From Bacteroidales bacterium (lineage in GTDB: Bacteria > Bacteroidota > Bacteroidia > Bacteroidales > UBA10428): 59,381 bases of DNA. The first letter of the stretch is position 1, and each line of letters starts with the position of its first letter. This document shows, one piece after another, positions 9,945 to 18,408 of the stretch. Location of the stretch: positions 1 to 59,381 of the forward strand of contig JAFGPL010000215.1 of the NCBI GenBank assembly GCA_016936215.1, given 5' to 3'. The notes under the pieces are model-generated. The model worked only from the letters and a program-made list of their open reading frames with translations. It was not told the origin of the DNA and did not search any database. The position numbers and the translations under genes were made by a program.

Positions 9945-11906
9945 ATGAAATTAAAACTATTTTTCATTGCATTATTGCTGGCAAGCGCAGGCTTCATCGG
10001 GGCAACTGTAAAAATGCCAAAAGTGTTCACCAGTAACATGATCTTGCAACGCGACATTGATATACCTGTCTGGGGCCATTCCAAACCAGGGGAAAAAGTA
10101 ACTGTAGTTTTTAAAAACCAAAAAATAAGTACTTCTGCATCCAAAGGTGGGGAATGGGTTGTAAGGCTAAAACCAGAACCGGCAGGCGGACCATTCACGA
10201 TGACCATAAAAGGGCAGAATGAGATCATTCTGGATAATATCCTTATCGGGGATGTATGGATATGTTCAGGCCAATCGAATATGGAATGGCCGCTCTGGAA
10301 CACCGATAACGGTATCGAAGAGGTGAAGCAGGCAGAAAATCATTCCATAAGGCTTTTAACTGTACCTAAAGTTGTTTCTCTCTCTCCTTTAAATGATTTT
10401 GAGGGGGAAGGCTGGGTGGAATGTAACCCTTCTACCGCGCGGGATTTTTCTGCTATCGGATATTATTATGGAAAATATCTGCATGAAGAGTTAGATGTGC
10501 CAGTCGGATTAATCAATACAAGCTGGGGAGGAACACGGGTTGAACCCTGGACAAGCGGTACGTCGTGTGAAACCAATGATATAATAAAAGACTGGTACAG
10601 CCAGATAAAAAGCATTGACATCGAAGCCATAAAAAAAAGAGAAGAGGAAAAAATCATTAAATACAATGAAGCATTAGAAATTGCCAAAGGTAAACCCGGC
10701 ACCCCCCACCCTTATGTAAAACAGGAATTCAACGATGGAAACTGGAATGAAATAAAACTTCCCGGGCTTTGGGAAGACTCTGAAATAGGTATATTTGACG
10801 GGATTGTATGGTTCAGGAAAAGTTTTATACTACCAGAAAGTTTTAACTTTTCTGATGCTATACTTTACACAGGTAAAATAGACGACACAGACATCACCTG
10901 GTTAAACGAATCGGTTGTTGGTGAAACATATATGCAATATAACATGCTGCGTGAGTACAAAGTACCTGCCGGAATTCTTAAACCTGGTGTAAACACTATT
11001 GTAATAAGAGTGGAAGATTATATCGGGGGAGGAGGAATTTACGGAAAGGATTCGGAACTTCTTCTTACCGACGGGAAAAATGAAATTACCCTGACAGGAA
11101 ACTGGAAGTACCAGAAAGAAGAACTTGAACTTCCAAGAAATCCCCGTAGCCCTTTGAGCAATGTGGTTGGCCCCAATGATTATCCGGCTATTCTTTTCAA
11201 TGGAATGATCAATCCGCTTATTCCTTTTGGTATTAAAGGCGCTATCTGGTATCAGGGTGAATCGAATGCCGGAAGCAAGAAAGAATCAATGCAATATGCA
11301 GAATTGTTTCCATTGATGATAAACGACTGGCGCAAACACTGGAACCAGGGTGATTTTCCGTTTTTCTTTGTTCAACTTGCAAACTACATGGAACCTGCAA
11401 ATGAACCAAAAGACGAACCCTGGGCATATTTGAGAGAATCACAATCTTTAACGGCATCATCGGTTTCTAAAACCGGCATGGCCTGTATTATTGATATTGG
11501 TGATGCTAAAGATATTCACCCAAGAAACAAGATTGATGTTGGTAAAAGACTGGCTTTAAGTGCATTAAAAATTGCATACAGCCGGGATATTGTTCATTCG
11601 GGACCGGTTTATAGTTCAGCACTTTTTTCAGGTGACAAAGTTGTTATAAATTTCGATAATGTCGGCTCAGGACTAATTGTTAAAAATAAATATGGTTATA
11701 TTAACGGTTTTGCAGTAGCAGGGAAAGATAAGAAGTTCTTCTATGCCAAAGCAGAAATATCAGGTAAAAACACGGTTACGGTTTATTCACCGGATGTAAA
11801 AGAAATAGTTGCTGTAAGATATGCCTGGGCAAACAATCCTGACGATGTAAACTTATACAATAAAGAAGGTTTGCCGGCAGTGCCTTTCAGAACAGATGAA
11901 TGGTAG
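9945..11906 (+). CDS. Exported CE20-like carbohydrate acetylesterase (sialate O-acetylesterase family)
   Basis: A 653-residue exported SGNH hydrolase usually annotated as 9-O-acetylesterase. A signal peptide covers residues 1-20. The nucleophile block is ICSGQSNMEWPL with Ser111, the oxyanion glycine/asparagine region is GAIWYQGESNAG, and the catalytic Asp523-x-His525 lies in DIHPRNK. Between the two halves of the catalytic domain (about residues 255-390) sits a beta-sandwich insert similar to the sugar-binding domain of GH2 enzymes (DGNWNEIKLPGLWED, FRKSF). To my knowledge this architecture matches the CE20 xyloglucan acetylesterases. The adjacent GH31, GH97 and GH2 genes favour a plant-glycan substrate over sialic acid. 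It converges on the minus-strand locus and has its own terminator. Confidence 0.88.
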   Translation: MKLKLFFIALLLASAGFIGATVKMPKVFTSNMILQRDIDIPVWGHSKPGEKVTVVFKNQKISTSASKGGEWVVRLKPEPAGGPFTMTIKGQNEIILDNILIGDVWICSGQSNMEWPLWNTDNGIEEVKQAENHSIRLLTVPKVVSLSPLNDFEGEGWVECNPSTARDFSAIGYYYGKYLHEELDVPVGLINTSWGGTRVEPWTSGTSCETNDIIKDWYSQIKSIDIEAIKKREEEKIIKYNEALEIAKGKPGTPHPYVKQEFNDGNWNEIKLPGLWEDSEIGIFDGIVWFRKSFILPESFNFSDAILYTGKIDDTDITWLNESVVGETYMQYNMLREYKVPAGILKPGVNTIVIRVEDYIGGGGIYGKDSELLLTDGKNEITLTGNWKYQKEELELPRNPRSPLSNVVGPNDYPAILFNGMINPLIPFGIKGAIWYQGESNAGSKKESMQYAELFPLMINDWRKHWNQGDFPFFFVQLANYMEPANEPKDEPWAYLRESQSLTASSVSKTGMACIIDIGDAKDIHPRNKIDVGKRLALSALKIAYSRDIVHSGPVYSSALFSGDKVVINFDNVGSGLIVKNKYGYINGFAVAGKDKKFFYAKAEISGKNTVTVYSPDVKEIVAVRYAWANNPDDVNLYNKEGLPAVPFRTDEW

Positions 11907-11932
11907 GTTTTGTGCATTGTCGCCTTAAAAAG

Positions 11933-11977
11933 AAAAACCGTGAAGTATTATAAAAATAAGGTGCTTCACGGTTTTTT
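11933..11977 (+). terminator. Rho-independent terminator after the acetylesterase
   Basis: The stem AAAACCGTGAAG (11934-11945) pairs with CTTCACGGTTTT (11964-11975) and runs into a six-T tract. It begins 27 bases after the acetylesterase stop. The A-rich left flank could let it work weakly in the other direction too. Confidence 0.8.
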
Positions 11978-11982
11978 ACTAA

Positions 11983-12115
11983 AGGGCATCTCTAAAAACC
12001 TTTTCCGTCATCGCGAACGCAGTGCGGCGATCTGCTCAACCATACGTATTTGTTGAGATTACTTCGCTACGCTCGTAATGACGGCTTCGTTTTAGCGGGT
12101 TTTTAGAGATGCCCT
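11983..12115. repeat. MITE/REP-like element with 18-bp perfect terminal inverted repeats
   Basis: AGGGCATCTCTAAAAACC (11983-12000) and its exact reverse complement (12098-12115) bound a 133-bp element. A second inverted pair lies inside, CCGTCAT near the left end and ATGACGG near the right, with GATCTGC/GAGATTACTTCGCTACGCTCG filling. The inner sequence resembles the GTCATTGCGA...TAATGACG palindromic repeats scattered through Bacteroidota genomes. It lies between the convergent acetylesterase and GH2 genes and encodes nothing. Confidence 0.75.
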
Positions 12116-12130
12116 AAAATATGTTTAGGT

Positions 12131-14548
12131 TTATTTCACACAGTTTAATTCGATCGCTGCATTTTTCAATCCCTCTGATGTCGCTTTAAAACTTATTTTA
12201 CCATTATTTCCATTTGACTGAATCACTGCAAGACACATTCCCTTAAATGCTTTTCTATAATCTGCTTTAAACGGTTCATGGCTTATCTGGCTGCCATTGT
12301 CAACACCTGCAATAAATCCCCCGCCTGAAATTTCAAAATTTACCAGGTTTTCTGCATAAGGCACAAGGTTACCTTCCGCATCAACAATTTTCACTGTTAC
12401 AAAAGACAAATCTCTGCCATCGGCATTAATTGTGGTTCGGTCAGCTTCAAGAACAATGGCCTCAGGTTTTCCAGCGGTTTTTACCACCTTCTCAATCGGT
12501 TCCACACCATCTTTTAAAGCAACGGCGCTGACAGTTCCCGGTTGATATGCAACCCTCCATGAAAGGTGCAGGTCATCGTCTGTTTTAACTTTCCTACCTA
12601 ATGACTTGTCATTAAGAAATATTTCCACTTCGGAATAATTGGTGTAAGCCCAGATATCAACAGTATCACCTTCATTCCAGTTCCAATGCGGAAAGATATG
12701 CAGCACCGGTTTATCTGTCCACTCGCTCTGGTAAAAATAATAGATATCCTTTGGAAATCCGGCCAGATCAATAATACCGAAATATGAGCTACGTGCAGGC
12801 CATGAATAAGGGGTTGGTTCACCGAGATAGTCCCAGCCTGTCCAGATAAACATACCTGATAGATAATCATGCTTTTTCATAACCCTCCAGGTCTCAGCAT
12901 GCGTCGAACCCCAGGGTGCCGAGCAGTTATCGTATGAAGAACAGGAATAGTCGGCGTTACCGGTTGTCAGAGGTAAATCCCATCTAACAGGCCACCTGCG
13001 TACAGAATCTGACGGCATGTCGTACGATCCTCTTGTTGCGAGCCCTGAAACACTTTCGGTTGAAATAAATTTTTGTCCCGGGTAGGTTTTTGGAAAATCT
13101 TCATACATATGATGGTGATAATTATATCCGATAAGATCGAGCGCACCCGATCTGATGATATTGTTCCATGGATTGGGATCGTTGCACCCTGAGGTTACCG
13201 GACGGGTTGTATCAACTTCCCTAACAATGGATGTCAGCTCAAGTGCTATCCTGACCCCACTTGTATCCCATTGTTCCAGAATTTCGTTACCAATGCTCCA
13301 GATGAATACCGATGGGTGGTTTCTGTCCCTATAAATAAGGTCCTGCAAATCGCGTTTGTGCCATTCTTCAAAGTGTAAACTGTAATCGTGGGGTGTTTTC
13401 CCTTTTTTCCACATATCAAAAGCCTCATCCATGACGATGAATCCCATTTTATCGCATAAATCAAGCAACTCAGGTGCAGGCGGGTTATGGGAAGTACGTA
13501 TACCATTGCAGCCCATCCCTTTCAATATTTCAAGCTGACGTTCAAGTGCACGGGTATTGATGGCAGCACCCAGACACCCCAGATCGTGATGGTTGCAAAC
13601 TCCGTTGATCTTCACCTTTTCACCATTCAATAAAAAACCTTTGGCTGTATCAAAACTGAAATACCTTATCCCGAAAGGTGTTTCGTACTTGTCTTTTACC
13701 TTGCCTTCAACCTTTAATGTTGTTACTGCTGTGTACAATAGGGGATTCTTAACGGACCAGAGCTGTGGATTTTGAACTGTCAAATCCTGTTTTATCTTCT
13801 TCGATTCCAAACCCTTTAAAGCTATATCCGAAAACGTTTCTGTCACCTTTTTTCCCTGGTTATCCAAAACCACAGTTTTAACAGACACAGTTCTTCCGTC
13901 TGAAAAAGTGTTTTTTATGTTTGTTTCCACTGTTACGGCAGCAGATTCATTGGAGACAGCCGGCGTTGTAATATATGTACCCCAGTGGTCAACAAATATT
14001 TTGTCTGTGCAAACCAGCCATACATTGCGGTAGATACCTGAACCGGAATACCACCTGGAATTTGGCTGCATTGAGTTATCAACCTTCACGGCGATGGTAT
14101 TCTCATTCTCACCGTATTTCAGGTGTGGAGTTAGTTCATATCTGAAAGAACTATAACCAAATGGCCTGATACCAAGATAATTCCCGTTTATCCATACTTC
14201 GCTGTTGCAATAAACTCCATCGAAATCAATAAAATGCAATTTGTCAGAATCTTTCGGGTTAACAAAAAATGATTTTCGGTACCAGCCAATTCCTCCCGGT
14301 AATGCGCCTCCGCCAGGTGTGGCAGGATGTCCGGGGCTGAATTCACCTTCGATGCTCCAGTCGTGCGGTACATTTAGTTCCCGCCATGAAGAATCATTAA
14401 AATCCGGATTCATTGCCATTTCTATTTCTCCCAGATGAAACCTCCAGCTGGAATTGAAACTTATTCTGCGGTTAGATTTTTCCAATGAACATGCAGTTAA
14501 AAGCATGAATATCAGAATAATATTAATTATTAAAAGTTTGCTTTTCAT
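12131..14548 (-). CDS. GH2 beta-galactosidase-like lipoprotein
   Basis: An 805-residue GH2 enzyme with a lipobox (LLTAC, acylated Cys20). Domain order: sugar-binding jelly roll, immunoglobulin-like domain and TIM barrel, then two C-terminal beta domains of the DUF4982 and bacterial Ig-like type usual in Bacteroidota GH2 enzymes. The acid/base is Glu422 in SIGNEILEQWD and the nucleophile Glu498 in ISTESVSG. Beta-galactosidase is the likeliest activity, removing terminal beta-galactose from side chains; other GH2 activities such as beta-glucuronidase or beta-mannosidase are not excluded. It is the last gene of the locus, 56 bases after GH97 and surely cotranscribed with it. Lipidation suggests surface or periplasmic display. 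Confidence 0.92.
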   Translation of the reverse strand: MKSKLLIINIILIFMLLTACSLEKSNRRISFNSSWRFHLGEIEMAMNPDFNDSSWRELNVPHDWSIEGEFSPGHPATPGGGALPGGIGWYRKSFFVNPKDSDKLHFIDFDGVYCNSEVWINGNYLGIRPFGYSSFRYELTPHLKYGENENTIAVKVDNSMQPNSRWYSGSGIYRNVWLVCTDKIFVDHWGTYITTPAVSNESAAVTVETNIKNTFSDGRTVSVKTVVLDNQGKKVTETFSDIALKGLESKKIKQDLTVQNPQLWSVKNPLLYTAVTTLKVEGKVKDKYETPFGIRYFSFDTAKGFLLNGEKVKINGVCNHHDLGCLGAAINTRALERQLEILKGMGCNGIRTSHNPPAPELLDLCDKMGFIVMDEAFDMWKKGKTPHDYSLHFEEWHKRDLQDLIYRDRNHPSVFIWSIGNEILEQWDTSGVRIALELTSIVREVDTTRPVTSGCNDPNPWNNIIRSGALDLIGYNYHHHMYEDFPKTYPGQKFISTESVSGLATRGSYDMPSDSVRRWPVRWDLPLTTGNADYSCSSYDNCSAPWGSTHAETWRVMKKHDYLSGMFIWTGWDYLGEPTPYSWPARSSYFGIIDLAGFPKDIYYFYQSEWTDKPVLHIFPHWNWNEGDTVDIWAYTNYSEVEIFLNDKSLGRKVKTDDDLHLSWRVAYQPGTVSAVALKDGVEPIEKVVKTAGKPEAIVLEADRTTINADGRDLSFVTVKIVDAEGNLVPYAENLVNFEISGGGFIAGVDNGSQISHEPFKADYRKAFKGMCLAVIQSNGNNGKISFKATSEGLKNAAIELNCVK

Positions 14549-14604
14549 ATTTTCACAGTTGGTTTTTTCAATTATAATTCAAGGATTTTATAAAGAGATT
14601 GCAA

Positions 14605-16545
14605 TTATTCAAAGTAAAGTACAAACCCTCCTGTCGGTTTCAGTACCAGCCCGATTTGATTATCCTGCATTTTAATAACACTTGAGGTAAAGCCTTTTCC
14701 CGATTCGTCATCAGTGATCAAAACGCCACTGCTATTTGCATTTAAAGAAGAGAGGTCTAATTGCAGCTTTCTGGATGTCTTCTCACTGTTGATCCCGGCG
14801 ACAAACCACTTCTTGCCATATTTACGCGCAAGCACAACATATTTTCCGGGATAGCCGTCAATAAAGCTGATATCGTCCCAATACGGGGGTATTTTTCTTA
14901 AAAACTCTACTACATCATCGGGTTGGGCATCCATTCCCTCCGGAATCTCAGCATAATGCTGAACACCCGATTGAAACATAACAGACAAAGCAAGTTCAAA
15001 AGCATCACTGGTTCGTTTTTGTATTCCCGGTATTTCAGAAAAACAGACAGGGGTAAAATCCATTGAACCCACCACATTGCGGGTAAACGGGAGCATTGAA
15101 CAATGAGTTGCAGCGCTGTCGGCATTTCGCTGCTCAAATGTTATATACTCAAAACCCTTCACCGATTCCATTGAAACCAGGTTTGGAAAGGTTCTGTCCC
15201 ACCCTCTTGGCACCGTTGCACCATGACAGTTAACCAGTAATCCGAATTCTGCTGCATCTTCAAACAGATCATAATAATACTGAATCATAGATTGTCCGTC
15301 ACCGCCCCAGAAATCAACTTTAATACCTTTGACCCCCATATTGCTGATCTTTTCAAACTCTTTACGCCTGATATCCTTTTCATACATCATGTCTTTCGGG
15401 GAATAGGTTGTGGTATTCCACGCCCCGGAAGAGTTATACCACAGAATAATACCTACATTTTTACCATCAGCATAGTCAATTAGTTCCTGAATCTTTTCAT
15501 AGCCAATGCGTTTATCCCATTCAACATCAACGAGGCAATATTCCCATCCCATTTTGGCAGCAAGGTCAACGAATCTTTTCTGAACATCGAAAACAACGGA
15601 ATTATCTTTAAGCAGCGCCCAGCTCCATGAGGCTCTTCCGGGTTTTACAAAACCGGTATTTTCAACAAGTGAAGGAACAGCAAGGTCGGTTACAAGGGTA
15701 TTTTCTACGATTTGTTTTAAAGAACCCAGTGCAATTATTCTCCAGGGTGTTTTCCAGGGCAATGCAGATTCAGGATGCAGCGCTGCGGTTGAAGAGGTAC
15801 GCTCGGCATCCTGTGGAAACTCTATTGAATATTCACCATCGGGTGATGCCTGTGCCAGCCTTGTTCCGCAATATGTCGGTTCAAGACCGGATTCTGTAAG
15901 TAAAACCCATACGCCGTTGCTTTGAAAAAGCGCCGGAAAAGACCATCCAGCCTTGAAAGGAGCTGGTGTACTAACAGCAATGTCCTGGTAATAATGCATT
16001 TCGTAACATGGTTCTACGTTGCACCAGCCAGTCTGGGCATTGGTGTGTGGGTGCAACCATGCTTTCGCTTCAGCAGGAAAATTAAAAGTGGTTGCTTCTT
16101 CAGTGATATATTTTTTTTCTACTGAAGTGCCGGGGAAATTATACCTGAATGCCACACCGTCATTTGAAACCCGGAAAATGATTTCAATCTTCTCCCCTGA
16201 GGCATTAATAAAAGAAATTACACGGCTGTTGGCGGAATAGCTGCATATTTTCTTTTTACCGGTAAGTGTTTCATAGCTTTCTGAGATAACCGCAACATCA
16301 CCCACCGTCGCAATTTTAAGGCCTTTTGAAAAATCAGCATCCCGGCGTACTATTCCGAGCAAAGAATTTTCAAGAACCAATAGTCCTCCTTTTTCAACAA
16401 TATAACAGGGTGATTGATTTTCATTCAGTTTAACAGTAACTATAATACTATTGTCAGGGCTCTGGATTTTTACTTCCTTTTTTGTTGTAATGCCGGTACA
16501 AGACATTAAAAAGAAGCAGGATAAAACCGTAAAAAGTGTTTTCAT
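14605..16545 (-). CDS. GH97 family alpha-glycosidase lipoprotein, retaining type
   Basis: 646 residues from the ATG at 16545, which gives a lipoprotein signal (SCFFLMSC). A longer in-frame start at 16698 would run through the terminator stem and is rejected. The N-terminal beta-sandwich is followed by the catalytic barrel. The motif IKVDFWGGDGQ places an aspartate (Asp411) where retaining GH97 alpha-galactosidases carry their nucleophile. The inverting alpha-glucosidase SusB has a glycine there. Glu460 in SMESVKGFEY fits the acid/base. I therefore favour a retaining enzyme, probably alpha-galactosidase-like. It lies downstream of a terminator and is followed by GH2. Confidence 0.92.
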   Translation of the reverse strand: MKTLFTVLSCFFLMSCTGITTKKEVKIQSPDNSIIVTVKLNENQSPCYIVEKGGLLVLENSLLGIVRRDADFSKGLKIATVGDVAVISESYETLTGKKKICSYSANSRVISFINASGEKIEIIFRVSNDGVAFRYNFPGTSVEKKYITEEATTFNFPAEAKAWLHPHTNAQTGWCNVEPCYEMHYYQDIAVSTPAPFKAGWSFPALFQSNGVWVLLTESGLEPTYCGTRLAQASPDGEYSIEFPQDAERTSSTAALHPESALPWKTPWRIIALGSLKQIVENTLVTDLAVPSLVENTGFVKPGRASWSWALLKDNSVVFDVQKRFVDLAAKMGWEYCLVDVEWDKRIGYEKIQELIDYADGKNVGIILWYNSSGAWNTTTYSPKDMMYEKDIRRKEFEKISNMGVKGIKVDFWGGDGQSMIQYYYDLFEDAAEFGLLVNCHGATVPRGWDRTFPNLVSMESVKGFEYITFEQRNADSAATHCSMLPFTRNVVGSMDFTPVCFSEIPGIQKRTSDAFELALSVMFQSGVQHYAEIPEGMDAQPDDVVEFLRKIPPYWDDISFIDGYPGKYVVLARKYGKKWFVAGINSEKTSRKLQLDLSSLNANSSGVLITDDESGKGFTSSVIKMQDNQIGLVLKPTGGFVLYFE

Positions 16546-16652
16546 AAAGATTGATTTAGTATCTGAAATTATCTTACCACTAAAATAATAAAATGTCTTG
16601 TTATGATTGGCAGGAAAATGAAAATAGAGTGGACCAATTTTTTTGAAGTAAC

Positions 16653-16687
16653 AAAAAAAGAGGCTGAACGGTATGTGCAGCCTCTTT
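16653..16687 (-). terminator. Intra-locus terminator between the Sus genes and GH97
   Basis: Read on the minus strand, AAAGAGGCTG pairs with CAGCCTCTTT around an 11-nt loop and runs into seven T. It starts about 24 bases after the stop of the PKD-containing lipoprotein. It should cut most transcripts before GH97-GH2, making the upstream receptor genes more abundant or requiring a separate promoter for the hydrolases. Confidence 0.8.
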
Positions 16688-16710
16688 AATATTGACATTA
16701 TGAGATAAAT

Positions 16711-18198
16711 TTATTGTTTAACTAATTGGACAGCAGAGTATTCGTCTTTTGATCCGTTCTTTTGTCCAATCCAAATTCCAAGTGGAGTATATGCTTCAAC
16801 ATTATCACCATAGTACTGAACATCTATCACTTTTAATTCAGTGCCAGTTAATGTTAACCAAACCAAACTAAATTCATTTGTTAAGGCAGTACCAAAAGTA
16901 ATAACGCCATTGGCAACTGTATAGGTATTAGCAACACCATTCAAAGTACATGTACCATCATTATTAAATACGTATGTATTGGTTGAATTCGCCGTAAACA
17001 CCGAATCAACATTTCCTGCACCCCAGGAAGTTATATCACTTACAACCTGTTCGCGGGTATCCCATTTGCCGAATAAATGTGCAGGAATATTGGTGCCTTT
17101 ATCACCTGTTGCGTTATAGGCAATCCATCCTTGCGGAACTGCGGCATATTTCCAGGTGCCTACAAGGTCTGCCTGAGTAAATGAAGTTTTTACTGATTCT
17201 GAATAAGTGAATTGTTCAGGAACAAAATTGTCATAAAGATTTTTTTCAACAAAATTATAAATCAACCAGCATACACCTTCCCCCTGAACATCCTGATCTC
17301 TTGAAACCGCAAGACGAAGTAAAGTATCAGTAAGTTGATATATTTTATAATTCTGCCAGTCTGAGATACCAACAATGCCATCAGCTTCATGCACTGCACA
17401 ATCATCACCTTCACAACTTGGGTCATCTTTTACAGCAGCATGAGGTTTATAACTACGCAATATTGTACCACCAGTTAATGTAAGTGTCATAGTACTTATA
17501 TCCATACTAAAAGTTCCTGTCTCGGGATCTTCTTTCTTTTTATCTGCAATAAAGTTATAATCGCCGATAAGGTTAAATTTCATGACACCATAGCCATCAG
17601 GTTCAGGAAGTTCCATTCGAAGGTTTTTGTATTTTTTCCAGCCTTCTTCTGAGGTCAGTTCAAACGTGAAGTCTGTTCCAGCATCCCATGACCATGCATC
17701 ATCCTGATTAGCATTTTTCTTTTCTACAAAATCCCATGAGGTTCCCAAAAATGAAAGAGGACCGGGTAAATACTTACCTTCAATATCCAAAACCCATTGC
17801 TTTTCCTGCCCAGGGCCTCCCGTTAGTTTTGTCCATAATGGATTGCTGAACAAAGTCAAATCATCCTGAGCAACCACAATAGTTGTTTCTTTAGATTCTG
17901 TGCCTGCTGTCAGAGCAACTGTAATACGAACGGTATAAGTACCTGCAAAAGCAAAGTTAATCGTATCATCATTACTGGTTGAGGTACCCATCGGGGTGGC
18001 GATACCTTCTTTAAACCATTCCCACAGGCATGCTGCATTAGGGGTCTGGTTTGAAACAATTACCTGATTAGCCCCCTGGGTTGCCTGAGTTACCTCATAC
18101 TTCACAGCTTCTTCGGGTTCATCATCATCTTTACAGCTTGTTACAAGAAATAATCCTGCCAACAAGAACAACATCATTGATAAAATTGATTTTTTCAT
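16711..18198 (-). CDS. PUL surface lipoprotein with PKD-like domain (SusE/F-position protein)
   Basis: A 495-residue lipoprotein (lipobox LVTSC, Cys22, followed by the acidic KDDDEPEE typical of Bacteroidota surface export). Residues about 33-112 form a PKD/Ig-like beta-sandwich (ACLWEWFKEG, GTYTVRITV). The rest is two Trp- and Gly-rich beta modules ending in a lipocalin-like segment (YVFNNDGTCTLNGV). There is no catalytic motif. It occupies the place of SusE/SusF after SusD, so surface glycan binding is the best inference. Family naming is uncertain. A 210-base gap separates it from susD and a strong terminator follows it. Confidence 0.8.
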   Translation of the reverse strand: MKKSILSMMLFLLAGLFLVTSCKDDDEPEEAVKYEVTQATQGANQVIVSNQTPNAACLWEWFKEGIATPMGTSTSNDDTINFAFAGTYTVRITVALTAGTESKETTIVVAQDDLTLFSNPLWTKLTGGPGQEKQWVLDIEGKYLPGPLSFLGTSWDFVEKKNANQDDAWSWDAGTDFTFELTSEEGWKKYKNLRMELPEPDGYGVMKFNLIGDYNFIADKKKEDPETGTFSMDISTMTLTLTGGTILRSYKPHAAVKDDPSCEGDDCAVHEADGIVGISDWQNYKIYQLTDTLLRLAVSRDQDVQGEGVCWLIYNFVEKNLYDNFVPEQFTYSESVKTSFTQADLVGTWKYAAVPQGWIAYNATGDKGTNIPAHLFGKWDTREQVVSDITSWGAGNVDSVFTANSTNTYVFNNDGTCTLNGVANTYTVANGVITFGTALTNEFSLVWLTLTGTELKVIDVQYYGDNVEAYTPLGIWIGQKNGSKDEYSAVQLVKQ

Positions 18199-18408
18199 AG
18201 CTTAAAATTGTTTAAAGTAATATTCAATAAATAGTTAGTGATAATTCATTTTTATGAAATCAAAATACATTTTCTGCTTAAAGTTAATTTAAGGAGGTTT
18301 ACCTGTGCTTTCCAATAAAGCATCTAGATTCATTGAACCATATATATAAAGCAAAAAAATTATTCTCATTCTTAATAATTAAATAATATATATCAATCTG
18401 CCTAGATT

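Noticed and set aside
9945-11906. Sialic-acid catabolism
   Set aside because: No sialidase, NanA/NanE or NanU-type genes lie nearby; the neighbours are plant-glycan hydrolases.
16546-16698. 51-residue N-terminal extension of the GH97 protein
   Set aside because: It would be read through the terminator stem and bury the lipoprotein signal.
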